Both the position numbers and the translations under genes were made by a program. The notes under the pieces were generated by a model. That model ran no database searches. It saw nothing but the letters and a program-made list of their open reading frames with translations, and was not told where the DNA came from. Positions 32,313-42,728 of a stretch of DNA of 64,000 bases are shown here, one piece after another. Within the stretch, counting starts at the first letter, position 1. Every line of letters starts with the position of its first letter. The DNA comes from Omphalotus guepiniiformis (Eukaryota; Basidiomycota; Agaricomycetes; Agaricales; Omphalotaceae), in assembly GCA_028554645.1 (NCBI GenBank), contig JAQOOI010000019.1, positions 1,240,001 to 1,304,000 of the forward strand, written 5' to 3'.

Positions 32313-33662
32313 AGTGGCTTGGCAATCAAGTCCAGCGTATCTAACCAGGGTGTACAGCACGCAATATCAGTCCAGAATGGTGCCATATGACAACATCTTT
32401 TGTGATTTTGAAATTTGCAACTCTTTTGATTTTCCTAACTGGGGGTTGCTGGTGAGGTTCCTAGCATACCCAGTGGTTATTCCTTTGTCTCAGAGGTCAT
32501 CTAGACCCTACTCCATTGTTACTATCATCCACAAGCTGTACAGTAGCACATGTGTCTATCTGGTCAAATCTTGCATCTGATTTGTCTCCAGGAGGTACTT
32601 CTCCTTTTAGCTGGTTCTAACAACAAGCTATGGGCAGTATTATGTCCCAATAATCGTTTATTCTTCCCTATTTGGGTGTCTGGGTCCAGGGTATCACTCA
32701 GTTAGATGTTACATTTCAGAGGGATACTCCAGAATCAACATCTATCTCCATGGTAGGATAGCTTGAGTATCTAACTCCATTCTTCAGAAATGACTTAGAG
32801 GATTTTTCCTCTTCAGCCAACAGACAAAGGTGGTTCACAAGTTGTAACACCATCCTAAGCATAGTACCAAATGTACAACATATTTCTCTGGTCAGAACAA
32901 TACAAGATTGTCTGCATTCTCAGCATTAAGTCTTTACAGCCAACCTGAGTTAGCAAGACCAGCTGGAGTTAGATAGTTCAGTGGACTTAGATGTTTCTCA
33001 GATTGAATTGTAACTTCCATCATTCCCTTGGATTACAATCAAACAACACTCATGAGAGTCTCTAGTCTTTAGAGGGTGGGTCTGACCAACTCAACTTAGC
33101 ATGGAACATTGGTACTCCAATACAAAATGAGAGGCAAAACTAGTATCCCTCTCCATAATCCCATTGGTCACAGTTGCTAAGTACCATATCATGCACTGTA
33201 GCTAACTCTACACTCAGGCTTGAGTGACTAAGTGTGTTCTCATGTTTCAACTAGCAGTCTGGGTGAACTCTAGTCCTCATTGTTCAGTTTCCAATGTTTG
33301 AACAACCAAAATCTTTCTCAATCTGCATGATTTCAAGCCTAGACCGCTTTTAGTCGCAACACCGTTTCAACAGGCTTTTCTTGCAGGCTCATCAACAACA
33401 GCACAGTTGGGACTTACTTGGCATGGCTCTAACTTCTGCTGAAATGCTCCACATCATCATTACACCAAGGGCACAATTCATACTTACAAGTTATGTTATG
33501 CGCCTACATGGGATGTGTATGAAGTGTTTGACAGGTTGAGAATCTATCACAGATTGAATATGTGATGAAAAAGATCTTTGGCCTCCCTTTCTTTAATGTG
33601 TCTTGATGCTGATGATCACCTACAGGCCATGTTTGTGATGATGAACGATGGCAGAAAGATTC
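32313..33662. other. gene-free stretch between two retrotransposons
   Basis: 1.35 kb of unique-looking, AT-rich sequence with only short frames. No domain, LTR pair or RNA gene was recognised. It may be an eroded transposon. Confidence 0.4.
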
Positions 33663-33667
33663 TCAAG

Positions 33668-33933
33668 TGTTATGAACCGAAGACTTAAGGGCGTGAGAAC
33701 GAGGCTTTGGAGGAATAACTTGAGTTGATTCAACGACTGAACTATACGGAAATACAAAGCTTTTATAATACAAGTAGATAGAAAAGGAGTCAAATAATAA
33801 GTATCAAATGAAAAACTAAACTAAAATGTCCTTGGTGTATCTAAGATGTCCGAGACTACATGTAACAACTAAACACAGTCCGAAATGTCCATATGGTCCG
33901 ATTTGAGTCCGAATCAGGAGGGAAATCATTACA
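33668..33933 (-). repeat. chromovirus 2 3' LTR (266 bp)
   Basis: Paired with 39405-39704; lacks a 34 bp partially duplicated segment ('GGTCCGAGACTACATG' region). The inside flank on the minus strand is the purine tract AAAAAGGAGGACAA. Confidence 0.9.
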
Positions 33934-33956
33934 TTGTCCTCCTTTTTAAGCGAGGT

Positions 33957-36900
33957 TCATAGGTTTAATTTCTGTGCGGGTTTGGATATTCGCCCGGAGC
34001 AGGTGGTGGTGTGAGTGGGTGGTTCATAATTTGCACGAAGGTTCTGATGTACAGGTGTAGGTGAAGGAGTGCGGGATGTCGGATGATGTATCGTTGGAGA
34101 GTATTCGTTTGATGATTCAGGAATGAGTGTAGTAGGTATTGTTGGTAATGAATGATTTTTGTCGATCATTATGTTTGGTGGCTTTATGGAACGTGGATGT
34201 CGTCGATGGAAATGATGTATTATTTCGTTTTGATGAGTCGGTATGTCAGAGAGTGGAATCCATGAATTTTCTGAGGAAGGCTGATCTTTCCACGAGACAA
34301 GGTAGTCATAGCGTTTTCCGATCTTTCTGGAGTCCAAAATAGAATGTATGATTGTAGAATTGTCAGCATCAAGGGTAAGAGGAATTGGGGTGGTATGTGG
34401 ATGAAATTCAGATGGATCATTGTAAGGTTCGAGTAGTGATGCGTGGAAAACAGGATGTAGCCGTTGTAGATATGCTGGTAAATCTAGAACGTATGAATCG
34501 GAGTTTTGGACACGTATCTTAACGGGGTAAGGTCCTAATCTTCGATGATCAAGTTTTGCCGAGAGACGAGTTGTTTTGATATTTTTTCGTAGTAACCATA
34601 CGAGTTGGCCAGGAATATATTGGAGAGCCGATAGGTGGTGTTTGTTGTAGAAATAAGTCTGTTGTTCTTGAGCGTGAACGAGTTCCGCTTTTAATTCGTC
34701 ATGGATGAGGAGAAGTCGTTTGGCTAATTCATCGGCTGCTGGTACTGTTGTACGTTCTGATATTTTTGGTTCGAAGGTGGGATTGAATCCGATATTTGCA
34801 AAGAAAGGGGTTTGCCGAGTGGAAGTATTTTCGAGACTGTTAAATGTGAATTCGGCAAGAGGAAGATAATCTACCCAGTCGTCCTGTTGATATGAAGTAT
34901 AGGCACAAAGATAAGTTTCGAGAGTTTGATTTGTGCGTTCTGTAAGACCGTCGGTTTGTGGATGATATGCAGTAGAGGTTTTGACCTTGATGTCAAGTAG
35001 ATTTGTCAATTCTTTCCAGAAATTTGACACGAAAATAGATCCGCGGTCGGAAATGATGTGGGAAGGGAGTCCATGTAGACGGAATATTCTATCTAAAAAC
35101 AGCCAAGCGAGATCTTTCGCTGTGATGGTTTCATTACACGGAATGAAGTGTGCTGCACGGGTGAGTCTGTCGCAAATGACTAGAATTGAATCATACTGAT
35201 GTGATAATGGTAGCTTGACTATAAAATCCATGGAGATTGATTGCCAAGGACGGGATGGAATATCGAGGGGTTGTAAGAGTCCATAGGGTTTATGTCGAGC
35301 GTCTTTGATACGTGGGCAGATATCACAAGCGTCAACATAGTTGTGAATATATCGAGACATGCCTGGCCAAGAGTAGTCGGACGATACAGCTTGTTCTGTT
35401 CGACGCCTGCCAGGATGACCTCCAATGACTTTGTCGTGACGGGAGTAAACAATCTGAGATCTGAGAGATTCCGGAACGTAGATTCTTCCGTGGTGAGTGA
35501 CAATATCTTGATCTAATTTGAAATCTTTGCTTCCGTTGGCTATGGCGTCACGCCATTGAGTGTCGTGTTGGTATGCGTTTTTAAATTGTTGAATGAGTTC
35601 TGAATTGTCCATTGATAAGGTAGTGAGTGCTGGAATTGGAATAGGAATAGGTGTAGAGCTTGAAATGGGAATAGATGGAGAGTTTGGGGTGAAAATGGAT
35701 GATAATTTTTTAATATGCGAGGATGTTAAGATAGTATGGTATTGAATTTCTAGATGTTCATCTCCCTTTTTAGGGATAAAGTCCGAACGACGAGAAGCGG
35801 TGTCAGCAACGTTTTGAGAACCCGGAGCCCATTGAAGCGAGAAGTCATATTCAGAAAGGAACATGGCCCACCGTGCTTGGCGACGATTGAGTAATTGTGG
35901 TTTCATGAAATATGTAAGATTTTTGTGGTCGGCAATAACAGAAATGGGATATTTGGAGCCTATAAGCCAGTGGCGATTCTCGCGGAAAGTTTCTATGATT
36001 GCGAGTAACTCTTTATCATGGACGTCGTAGTTAATTTCAGCAGGAGTGAGTTTCCGAGAGAAAAAAGCGACCGGATGAAGAAGTTTGTTGGAATCCGGTT
36101 GTTGAATGACACCAGCAATAGCGAAATCTGATGCGTCGGTAGATATAGTGATGGGAAGTGATGGATTGAAATGTTGTAATATGGGAGCTTTGAGAAAATG
36201 ATGTTTGAGGCTGTTGAAGGCGGTTTTGCATGAGGAGGAGAATTCGAAAGGGGTATTTTTATGAGTTAGGTTAGTGAGAGGAGTGACGAGTTTGGAATAG
36301 TTATGAATGAAACGGCGGTAAAAATTTGAAAAACCTAGAAAGCCTTGAAGATCTTTGAGTTTTGTCGGTTCTGGCCAATTGGAGATAGTGTCGAGTTTGG
36401 TAGGATTCATTTTGAGCCCGTCAGGATTAATGATGTATCCAAGGAATTCTACTTCTTCTTTGTCAAAGTTACACTTGGCGGCATTGGCAGATAAATTAGC
36501 GGAACGAAGACGATCAAGTACGAGTTTGACATGACCATCATGCTCTTCTTGAGTCTTGGAAAATATTAGAATATCGTCCAGGTAGACGACACAGACAACA
36601 TCAAGTAGATCTCTGAGAACATCCTGGATGAAAGCCTGCCAAGCGGCAGGGGCGTTCGTTAGACCATAAGGGACGATGAGATGTTCGAATAAACCTAAAT
36701 GGGTCCGAAATGCGGTTTTCCATTCGTCCCCTTCCCGAATACGTAGATGACTATATGCACTTTTGAGATCAATCAACGTGAAGATTTTGCAGCCCTGGAC
36801 ACGGTCAAGAAGATCATCAACAAGAGGGAGTGGAAAACGATTTTTACGGGTAATGTTATTGAGTCCCCGAAAATCAACGCAGAGTCTAATCTCTCCAGTT

Positions 36901-37025
36901 TTCTTCCGCGTAAAAAGTACAGGTGCTCCGGCGGATGAAGTTGACTGACAAATGTGACCGCGTTTGAGATTTGAATGTACATATTCCCCTACGGCTTCTC
37001 GTTCAGTGTCTGTGAGTCGATACAT
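33957..37025 (-). CDS. chromovirus 2 pol: RT-RNase H-integrase-chromodomain
   Basis: 1022 codons from the first ATG; the frame stays open upstream of it through 'EKLPQHRPFDIEI', so the natural product is a polyprotein and the ATG is arbitrary. RT: 'TLIDLKSAYSHLRI', 'VVYLDDILIFS' (36573-36584 encode YLDD). RNase H: 'ISTDASDFAIAGVI', 'DKELLAIIETF'. Integrase: H-H-C-C finger ('GGHPG...CDIC') and core residues in 'SMDFIVKLP', 'SDRGSIFVSNFW', 'TDGLTERTNQTL'. Chromodomain near the end: 'IIHSILDSRKIGKRYDYLVSWK', read as 'ILDSRKIG', 'YLVSWKDQ', 'NSWIPLSDIP'. All catalytic residues appear present. It copies the element RNA and inserts the DNA. Confidence 0.92.
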   Translation of the reverse strand: MYRLTDTEREAVGEYVHSNLKRGHICQSTSSAGAPVLFTRKKTGEIRLCVDFRGLNNITRKNRFPLPLVDDLLDRVQGCKIFTLIDLKSAYSHLRIREGDEWKTAFRTHLGLFEHLIVPYGLTNAPAAWQAFIQDVLRDLLDVVCVVYLDDILIFSKTQEEHDGHVKLVLDRLRSANLSANAAKCNFDKEEVEFLGYIINPDGLKMNPTKLDTISNWPEPTKLKDLQGFLGFSNFYRRFIHNYSKLVTPLTNLTHKNTPFEFSSSCKTAFNSLKHHFLKAPILQHFNPSLPITISTDASDFAIAGVIQQPDSNKLLHPVAFFSRKLTPAEINYDVHDKELLAIIETFRENRHWLIGSKYPISVIADHKNLTYFMKPQLLNRRQARWAMFLSEYDFSLQWAPGSQNVADTASRRSDFIPKKGDEHLEIQYHTILTSSHIKKLSSIFTPNSPSIPISSSTPIPIPIPALTTLSMDNSELIQQFKNAYQHDTQWRDAIANGSKDFKLDQDIVTHHGRIYVPESLRSQIVYSRHDKVIGGHPGRRRTEQAVSSDYSWPGMSRYIHNYVDACDICPRIKDARHKPYGLLQPLDIPSRPWQSISMDFIVKLPLSHQYDSILVICDRLTRAAHFIPCNETITAKDLAWLFLDRIFRLHGLPSHIISDRGSIFVSNFWKELTNLLDIKVKTSTAYHPQTDGLTERTNQTLETYLCAYTSYQQDDWVDYLPLAEFTFNSLENTSTRQTPFFANIGFNPTFEPKISERTTVPAADELAKRLLLIHDELKAELVHAQEQQTYFYNKHHLSALQYIPGQLVWLLRKNIKTTRLSAKLDHRRLGPYPVKIRVQNSDSYVLDLPAYLQRLHPVFHASLLEPYNDPSEFHPHTTPIPLTLDADNSTIIHSILDSRKIGKRYDYLVSWKDQPSSENSWIPLSDIPTHQNEIIHHFHRRHPRSIKPPNIMIDKNHSLPTIPTTLIPESSNEYSPTIHHPTSRTPSPTPVHQNLRANYEPPTHTTTCSGRISKPAQKLNL

Positions 37026-38137
37026 ACGGCTAAATGGGGGTGATTTCCCTTCTTCAATCTCGATTTCTATATCAAAGGGGCGATGTTGCGGTAATTTTTC
37101 AAATTCCGCGGGATTAAAAACTGTGTCGGCATAGTGGAGGTATTTTTCTGGAACAAAGGTTCTGTAGTCGGGTTTGGGAGGTGGTTCAGGAATTGGTGGT
37201 TCAGGAATTGGATCGTCGGGAGGTAGTTCAGAAGGTATTGGCGTTTTGAAAGAATTGATGTAATGAAGAGAGGATTTGTCGAAAAACCTAAGGATAGAAA
37301 TATTTTCGGAAGTATTTTTTGAGATTTTTGCAAACTTTTTTGGGCTAATAATTTTGATGTTAATCGGAGTTGGTGTTTGATCGGAGTTTATTGAAGTGGA
37401 AGTGGATGAATATGGTGGAACCGTTGAACGTGGGTAGGGGCGTGACTGGGGAATTGGAAATGGATCAGGGATGGAACGGCCATAGCCATTGTAATGCGTA
37501 AAAGCGGATAGAAAGGAGATATGTGAAGATGGTGGAGGTGTAGGCGGTATATGGAAATGATTGGATTTTGGAAAAACAGAAGTAAACCAGGATTGATTGG
37601 ATGAAAGTCCGAGTTGCGAGATTGATATCGGGGTTGATTGATTCGGACTAAGGCCCGTTTTAGCCAGTCGAGACCTAAAATGATAGGATAGCCGACGGAA
37701 ACAACGGAAAGAGATATGAGTTCGGAGTGTGTTGAAATAAGGAGTTGCGTGATAACATCTTGGGTGATCAGTCCAGATGCAATAGGGCGATCATCAACAG
37801 CTGTGACAGGTACGGGTAAGGATTTCAGTTTACGGGGGAGGTTATGTCGAGTTGCGAATCTTTCGGAGATGCATGATGTGGAGGCGCCGCTGTCAAGCAG
37901 CGCGTGAGTCAAGATGGTTTGATTATTGGGTAAACGAAGTGTAACAGCGATGATAAACTGCTGGTCGGTATTGAGAGAATGAATGAATGCTGGAGGAAAT
38001 TTCGGAGGTGCGAGGGTGTATATGCCATTAGATTTGCAAAGGTATGTTGGTTCTGGTGTGTTAGATTTGTTTATTGGACGTGTCCCTTCGTCTACCGGAA
38101 GCCCTGGGACTTGAGAACAACCGGTTAGACTTTTCCC
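37026..38137 (-). CDS. chromovirus 2 pol N-terminal part: aspartic protease and linker
   Basis: Entered by -1 frameshift from gag ('SLTGCSQVPGLPVDEGTR'). Protease active site 'HALLDSGASTSC' near 37890, and 'PIILGLDWLK' near 37675. There the frame must shift by one: adding one base to the AAAA run at 37665-37672 reads 'LKTGLSPNQS' and stays open for over 200 codons of Pro/Ser-rich linker into RT. So this piece is either a single-indel lesion, a sequencing error in a homopolymer, or a second recoding site. Protease cleaves the polyprotein. Confidence 0.75.
38080..38137 (-). promoter_or_regulatory. putative -1 ribosomal frameshift signal between gag and pol
   Basis: In element sense the gag codons are TTG GGA AAA GTC TAA. 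GGGAAAA (38131-38137) is a canonical X-XXY-YYZ heptamer. Downstream TCTAACCGG pairs with CCGGTAGA (one bulged A), and loop GTCCC pairs with a later GGGAC, allowing a pseudoknot. The pol frame is -1 relative to gag. Confidence 0.7.
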
Positions 38138-39324
38138 AAAGTGGTGGTCTTGGATGCTGTCTTCTTATTTGGGCATTTATTGGCGTAATGTCCTGAGCCG
38201 CCACAATAACTACAAAGATTATTGTCGCGACGACATTGTTTCTCCTCTACTGTGAGAGGTCCTCGGGGTCCTGCAGGTTTGGTAGTTGTGATGGTGTCGA
38301 CCTGCATAGGTCCACCAGGAGGGAGTGTAACCGGAGTGGAAGTGGAAGGGGTAGGAATATTGACGGGAGCAGATTTGGCTGAATAATGGTTCTTATGTCC
38401 AGAATCGCGATTACGTTCACGTTTGCGTTCTTCATTACGCTCGTGAAGTCGATTGTCCACAGCTATAACCCAATCAGTATAAGCTTTGAGAGAATTTTTA
38501 GGCGCATCAGTTCTATGAGCAACAGCATCTTTAATCTCAGTTTTCAGGTTTCTGTAAAAGTAATGAATCTTCGAAGTTCCCGTGAGTTCAAGATGAATAA
38601 TCCATTCAAGGAATCGAGCCGAATAGTGGGCTACAGAACCTGTTTGATAGAGATCCTCGATCTTCGACATGGCAGTTTGAGTAATGTTCGGATCTCCAAA
38701 GTGTCTTTTGAAGTCATCGGTAAAGGAAGAGAAGTCGTATATTAATTTTTGATGGTTCGGAAGGGCTTTGTCGTTAATGAGAACAGATTTATACCATTCC
38801 TTCGGAGTTCCACTACCAAGATAAGTCGCTAGATAGATGCATTTGTCGTGATCAGTAGTGTATGTGGCACGGAGAAGATGGAGAGTATCTTTGATTTCTT
38901 GCAGAAAACCTTCGACGTGAATAGCTTTACCGCTGAATGTTGTAGGCTCTTTGAATTTGAGTGAACCGGTTGAACGGATCGGAGGCTGGACCGGATGTAA
39001 AATTTCGATCAGTGGTTGATGCGGGGGATTTGGTTCCGGTATGTGTGGCTGTGTATTGATGCTTTGAGTAAGTCCATTAATTTGGTTCATAAATCCGCCG
39101 AGAATTCGTTCCATATTAGCGAATCCTGAAAGGAATTCTCCATAAGTTACAGGTCTGTTAGGATCTTCAGAAGTGGTCGAAGTTGTTGGATCAGAGGTTG
39201 AGGGAATAGATTCAATGATGGGAGTTGCCGGGTTAATAGGTTGAGAAATTTCGGTTAGAGGTACAAAAGGTAATTGTGCTCCAGGGGCTCCAGAGATTTG
39301 ACTAGGGTCGGGGTAGGTTGACAT
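38125..39324 (-). CDS. chromovirus 2 gag
   Basis: 399 residues from ATG 39324, 80 bp inside the 5' LTR. A Pro/Thr/Ser-rich N-terminus is followed by the capsid-like region from about residue 120 ('LKFKEPTTFSGKAIHVEGF', 'KEWYKSVLIND', 'FSSFTDDFKRHFGD', 'TGSVAHYSARFLEW'), a basic segment ('NEERKRERNRDSG') and one zinc knuckle 'CSYCGGSGHYANKC' near residues 375-388. It forms the particle and binds RNA. The stop TAA (38125-38127) lies two codons after the slippery site. Confidence 0.9.
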   Translation of the reverse strand: MSTYPDPSQISGAPGAQLPFVPLTEISQPINPATPIIESIPSTSDPTTSTTSEDPNRPVTYGEFLSGFANMERILGGFMNQINGLTQSINTQPHIPEPNPPHQPLIEILHPVQPPIRSTGSLKFKEPTTFSGKAIHVEGFLQEIKDTLHLLRATYTTDHDKCIYLATYLGSGTPKEWYKSVLINDKALPNHQKLIYDFSSFTDDFKRHFGDPNITQTAMSKIEDLYQTGSVAHYSARFLEWIIHLELTGTSKIHYFYRNLKTEIKDAVAHRTDAPKNSLKAYTDWVIAVDNRLHERNEERKRERNRDSGHKNHYSAKSAPVNIPTPSTSTPVTLPPGGPMQVDTITTTKPAGPRGPLTVEEKQCRRDNNLCSYCGGSGHYANKCPNKKTASKTTTLGKV

Positions 39325-39392
39325 TGTTGAAAACGAGAAAAGACGGGAGAGCGAGGCAGTTCGAGATCAGGAAGATCAACCTTATTGTAAGG

Positions 39393-39402
39393 TCGAATCA
39401 AA
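39393..39402 (-). promoter_or_regulatory. putative self-priming primer-binding site
   Basis: TTGATTCGAC, two bases from the 5' LTR, is perfectly complementary to GTCGAATCAA in the 5' LTR (39461-39470). No tRNA-like TGG start is present. Confidence 0.6.
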
Positions 39403-39404
39403 CT

Positions 39405-39704
39405 GTTATGAACCGAAGACTTAAGGGTGTGAGAACGAGGCTTTGGAGGAATAACTTGAGTTGATTCGACGACTGAACTATACGAAAATACAAAGCTTTT
39501 ATAATACAAGTAGATAGAAAAGGAGTCAAATAATAAGTATCAAATGAAAAACTAAACTAAAATGTCCTTGGTGTATCTAAGATGTCCGAGACTACATGAA
39601 ACAAAGCAAGTAAATACGGTCCGAGACTACATGTAACAAGTAAACACGGTCCGAAATGTCCATATGGTCCGATTTGAGTCCGAATCAGGAGGGAAATCAT
39701 TACA
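39405..39704 (-). repeat. chromovirus 2 5' LTR (300 bp)
   Basis: Contains TATAAAA (39503-39497) 33 nt upstream of GTCGAATCAA (39470-39461), which fits a transcript starting with the self-primer. Confidence 0.9.
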
Positions 39705-39709
39705 TCAAG

Positions 39710-40134
39710 CTTGTTTTGCTGTTCCAAAAGCTCTTAATTCTGGGACATAATTCAATCTCCACTATACCTCTATAGTTATGCTTCCTCTGTGTATGTAGTC
39801 CCTGACAATACAGGTGTTTCTCTATCATGTCAAGCTTCCTATGATTATTCAAACCATTGTATTTATATTGGAAACAGCAAAGCCTTTCCCATACATTGTT
39901 ATCTAAGGGAATATATGCTCTCTGCTAGCAGTGCACGAAGAAAGAGCTGGGTCAACAGCATTCAATAGAGTTGAGTGTGATTATGTATTCTGCACCAGAC
40001 CATCCGTTTTTCTCGAATGGTGATAGATAGTATGTACATCACGCAGTTTTCCAAACTTCACACTTTATACCGACGGCCAGTCCTTGTGAAAAACGTCTGC
40101 AAAACGTATACTTGAAACCTATGTGAAAAAACTG
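39710..40134. other. gene-free stretch
   Basis: Continues the 33,600 sequence interrupted by chromovirus 2 and ends at the 3' side of the p24 gene. Nothing recognised. Confidence 0.4.
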
Positions 40135-40965
40135 TTAAGCAATGGGGTGCAAGAAGCACTGAAGGACAAGAACTGACACCGCCATAGCAACAACAGCTAG
40201 ACTTTCAAGAATGGCGTACCAAAACAGGCGACTAAATTTTGCGTAAGCAGAGTGTATTGCAATAGAGGTGAGGAATAAATACTTTTGAGTCGACTTCACA
40301 ATCGAGAATCCTCGGTTCTCTTTCGTATGAAAACTAGATTGCTCTTTCAGTATTATGATAACCGCCCTCTGCAATAGAAATTTACGCACTGTTTCTGTGT
40401 CCTCTTTATGTTCATCAACATGCCGTTCAACCGGAAGATACTCTCCTCCAAAGCGCTAGTCTGCTCTGATATCTGACCTGGCTTCGCAGGCGCATCTCGC
40501 CTCGGCTCACTCTCGACCATGATATCAAAGTCAATCAACTTTTCGGTTAACGTCGACATATCGTTTTCAAAGCAGAAAGCGTATTCCCCGACAGTGTTGG
40601 CAGTGAGGACGTAGTCGCCCTGTCGTTCGCGTTCTCCATCCAGAATGACTTTCTCGTTCGGATCCTTGATGTCAAAATCGATATCGAATGAACCACCGGA
40701 TTGAACCTGTTATACGTTAGTAGAGTGAATCGATGTCCAGCACCAAAAAAGCACACGGCAAAGTAGAACTAATTGGAAAGTCAGATTCATGACGCGTAGT
40801 CACGTTAAGAGCACTTGCACCAATCTTCTCCCCAGCCTTGTCAACATCAGCATAAAAACATAATCTCTCGTTTGCTGAGATTGCGGTTGTAAGCGCGGAC
40901 CCTCGAGAAAGCAAAGCAAGCCGAAAGAAGAATAGAGAGAGGAATACTATACGGTGAATCATCAA
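40135..40965 (-). CDS. p24/emp24 family cargo receptor
   Basis: Type I membrane protein of early secretory vesicles that helps load cargo into COPII/COPI coats. Signal peptide ('IVFLSLFFFRLALLS'), then a GOLD domain with 'RLCFYADVDKAGEKIG', 'FYFA|VQSGGSFDIDFDI', 'GEYAFCFEND' (two conserved Cys), a coiled coil ('SALEESIFRLNGMLMNIK') and 'NRLFWYAILESLAVVAMA', the conserved start of the transmembrane helix. Model: exons 40965-40804, 40768-40757, 40706-40390, 40333-40283, 40231-40135; 212 residues. The second exon is only 12 nt and the first intron 35 nt, leaving an unusual ASALN insertion. The tail (QCFLHPIA) lacks the usual dibasic COPI signal. Paralogue not assigned. Confidence 0.85.
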
Positions 40966-41222
40966 GACTCGAGAGTTTGGTTTGAGCGCTGGTTGTGCGT
41001 GGAAGCGTGGATGTTTTCGGAGTCTAAATTCCCAGTCAAGCGCTCGAGCCTCAAATAAGCGCCTCAGCTGCTACCTGGCTACTACTGCACTGCTGCTACA
41101 GTATGGATATAGTTGTACCTAAGATCTAAAACTGCTGCAGCCGGATTTCTGAGTATCACTTGATAACGTGAGCACGATACTACTTAGTATACATTGTTAC
41201 TTTTGAATTACCCTTATTTTTC

Positions 41223-42428
41223 TTACCATGGTACTTTCTGCGTTAGACCTGCCCCTTCGCTTCCTGGTCTGCCCCAAACAAGTTCTGCTGTTGGATTCTT
41301 GCCTATCTCAAATCTCATGACAATGCAAAACAGCGTCATACTCCTCGTTTCTATCGGGCGACTTGAATTCTCCTGACGGCAGATGGAGCCCGGAGCATTG
41401 AAAGTATCGGAAAAGATGCGGCAGCGTAAAAGCTCGCCATCCATAGACTGCTTAGCATCAGCAAGTGACTTGACAAGCGCATTGGCACGTTCCAGCCTAA
41501 CCGGTGAGTCAGTGAGCCAAGGTGGCTCCTCGACGAAGCGATTAGAAAGGAAATGATTGGTGTGGGTTATCACACCAGTGTCGGAAGGATGCAAAAAGGC
41601 ATTGCCTACAGGTGAAAGCTCGAGGCCAAGTGGACCAGAAGAGTCAGCGATCAAGATATGCTGAGAGGAGGCGACGCCTCCTAACGAATTCAACTTCGCA
41701 ACGGCCCCTTGAACTGAAGTAGCTTCTAGACAAAGGCGTAGCGCAATGTGGATGGGAACCTTCTTACTATCAGTCGGCCGTGCGCGGATGGCATTGAGGC
41801 AGGTGCCAACCGACGACGAGTTGAATCCAATCTTGCCTACTACGCCTGCCTATTTGACAAGGATCATGATCTCTGGAGCGGAACTTCAGTTGGCTTAACG
41901 TACCTCAGTGACCATGTAGATTTTCGGTTTACCAGGTTGCTCAATAGACATCAGCACCAAATTTTCTTTCACTCGAGCAGTCCAGTCCCAATTCTGGCCC
42001 AGAAAAACTTCACGTTCGGAAGTTTTCCATCCCAAAGCGGTGCATCCATCGGAAAATAACCCAAGAGCTATTTCCGACCGAGCATTAAGCGCAACGATGT
42101 CAAGCACATCCAACCCAGCGCCCTCTGCGATGCCGATAATCTCGTCTAGGATTTCAGGCGTAAGACGCTCTAGGGTGTCTTTATAGTCCCTCGCTACGTT
42201 TCGTACCGCCGCCCAATCCATCTTTGAGGTCTGCTGGAACATGGCATTATATACGGCAATCTGAGCCCGAATCTGGTCAGACAAGTGTTGTCCGTGCGCA
42301 CGACCAATCTATATAATGCATTAGCCACCAGTACTGCCGCTTTTCGCTATGAGAGTTACATCTCGGGGAGTCCCTGAAAGCTCAACGGTTCTGGGCGTTT
42401 GAGACACTTCATCTGCATTTCGATTCAT
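41223..42428 (-). CDS. peptidase C45 / isopenicillin N acyltransferase-like hydrolase
   Basis: Ntn-hydrolase that would self-cleave before a Cys and then hydrolyse or transfer acyl-amides; the fungal prototype is acyl-CoA:isopenicillin N acyltransferase. Exons 42428-42360, 42308-41904, 41849-41223 give 366 residues. 'SGTPRD|IGRAHGQHLSDQIR' opens the family pattern. 'DGCTALGWKT' holds the likely nucleophile after cleavage between G and C, followed by 'FLGQNWDW', 'AGVVGKIGFNSSSVG', 'CLNAIRARPTDSKKVP' and 'THTNHFLSNRF'. The substrate is unknown, and no penicillin genes are nearby, so a penicillin role is unlikely. It is divergent with the mannosyltransferase gene across 300 bp. Confidence 0.82.
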
Positions 42429-42728
42429 CGTTGATTGAGACAAAGAGTAACACGCAGCCTGAGAAGGAACTCCGTCAAACTGGACTGAGAAAATCAAAGA
42501 TGTTACCATTTTAGCCCAGGACCACCCACAGTCATGGTCGCAGGTATTGCACAGTCTCAAATAAACGTTAATTAGCTACTGTCTTGAACATTGCCACAGA
42601 CATGAATGCGGTCTGTCGCAGAGAGCTATGAATGTACTTACGTAACACGCAGGATCATAGAGGGGCCCTTTTGACCAGAACATCGAAGGGTTGCCCTTCT
42701 ACCTCCTCTCTCTCTTGTCACTTCAAAT
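42429..42728. promoter_or_regulatory. shared divergent promoter region
   Basis: 300 bp between the two start codons of the C45-type and mannosyltransferase genes, so both promoters must lie here or overlap the neighbours. No specific site was identified. Confidence 0.45.

Larger units (their letters stand above)
33668..39704 (-). mobile_element. Ty3/gypsy chromovirus 2, near-intact
   Basis: Minus-strand element with TGTAATGATT...GGTTCATAACA LTRs and a perfect target duplication TCAAG (33663-33667, 39705-39709). Gag is open; pol is open apart from one 1-nt shift in an A-run. RT (YLDD), integrase D-D-E and the chromodomain look intact. The LTRs differ mainly by a 34 bp segment and a few substitutions. 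Gag and pol are joined by a canonical -1 slippery heptamer. This is the younger of the two chromoviruses in the window. Confidence 0.93.
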
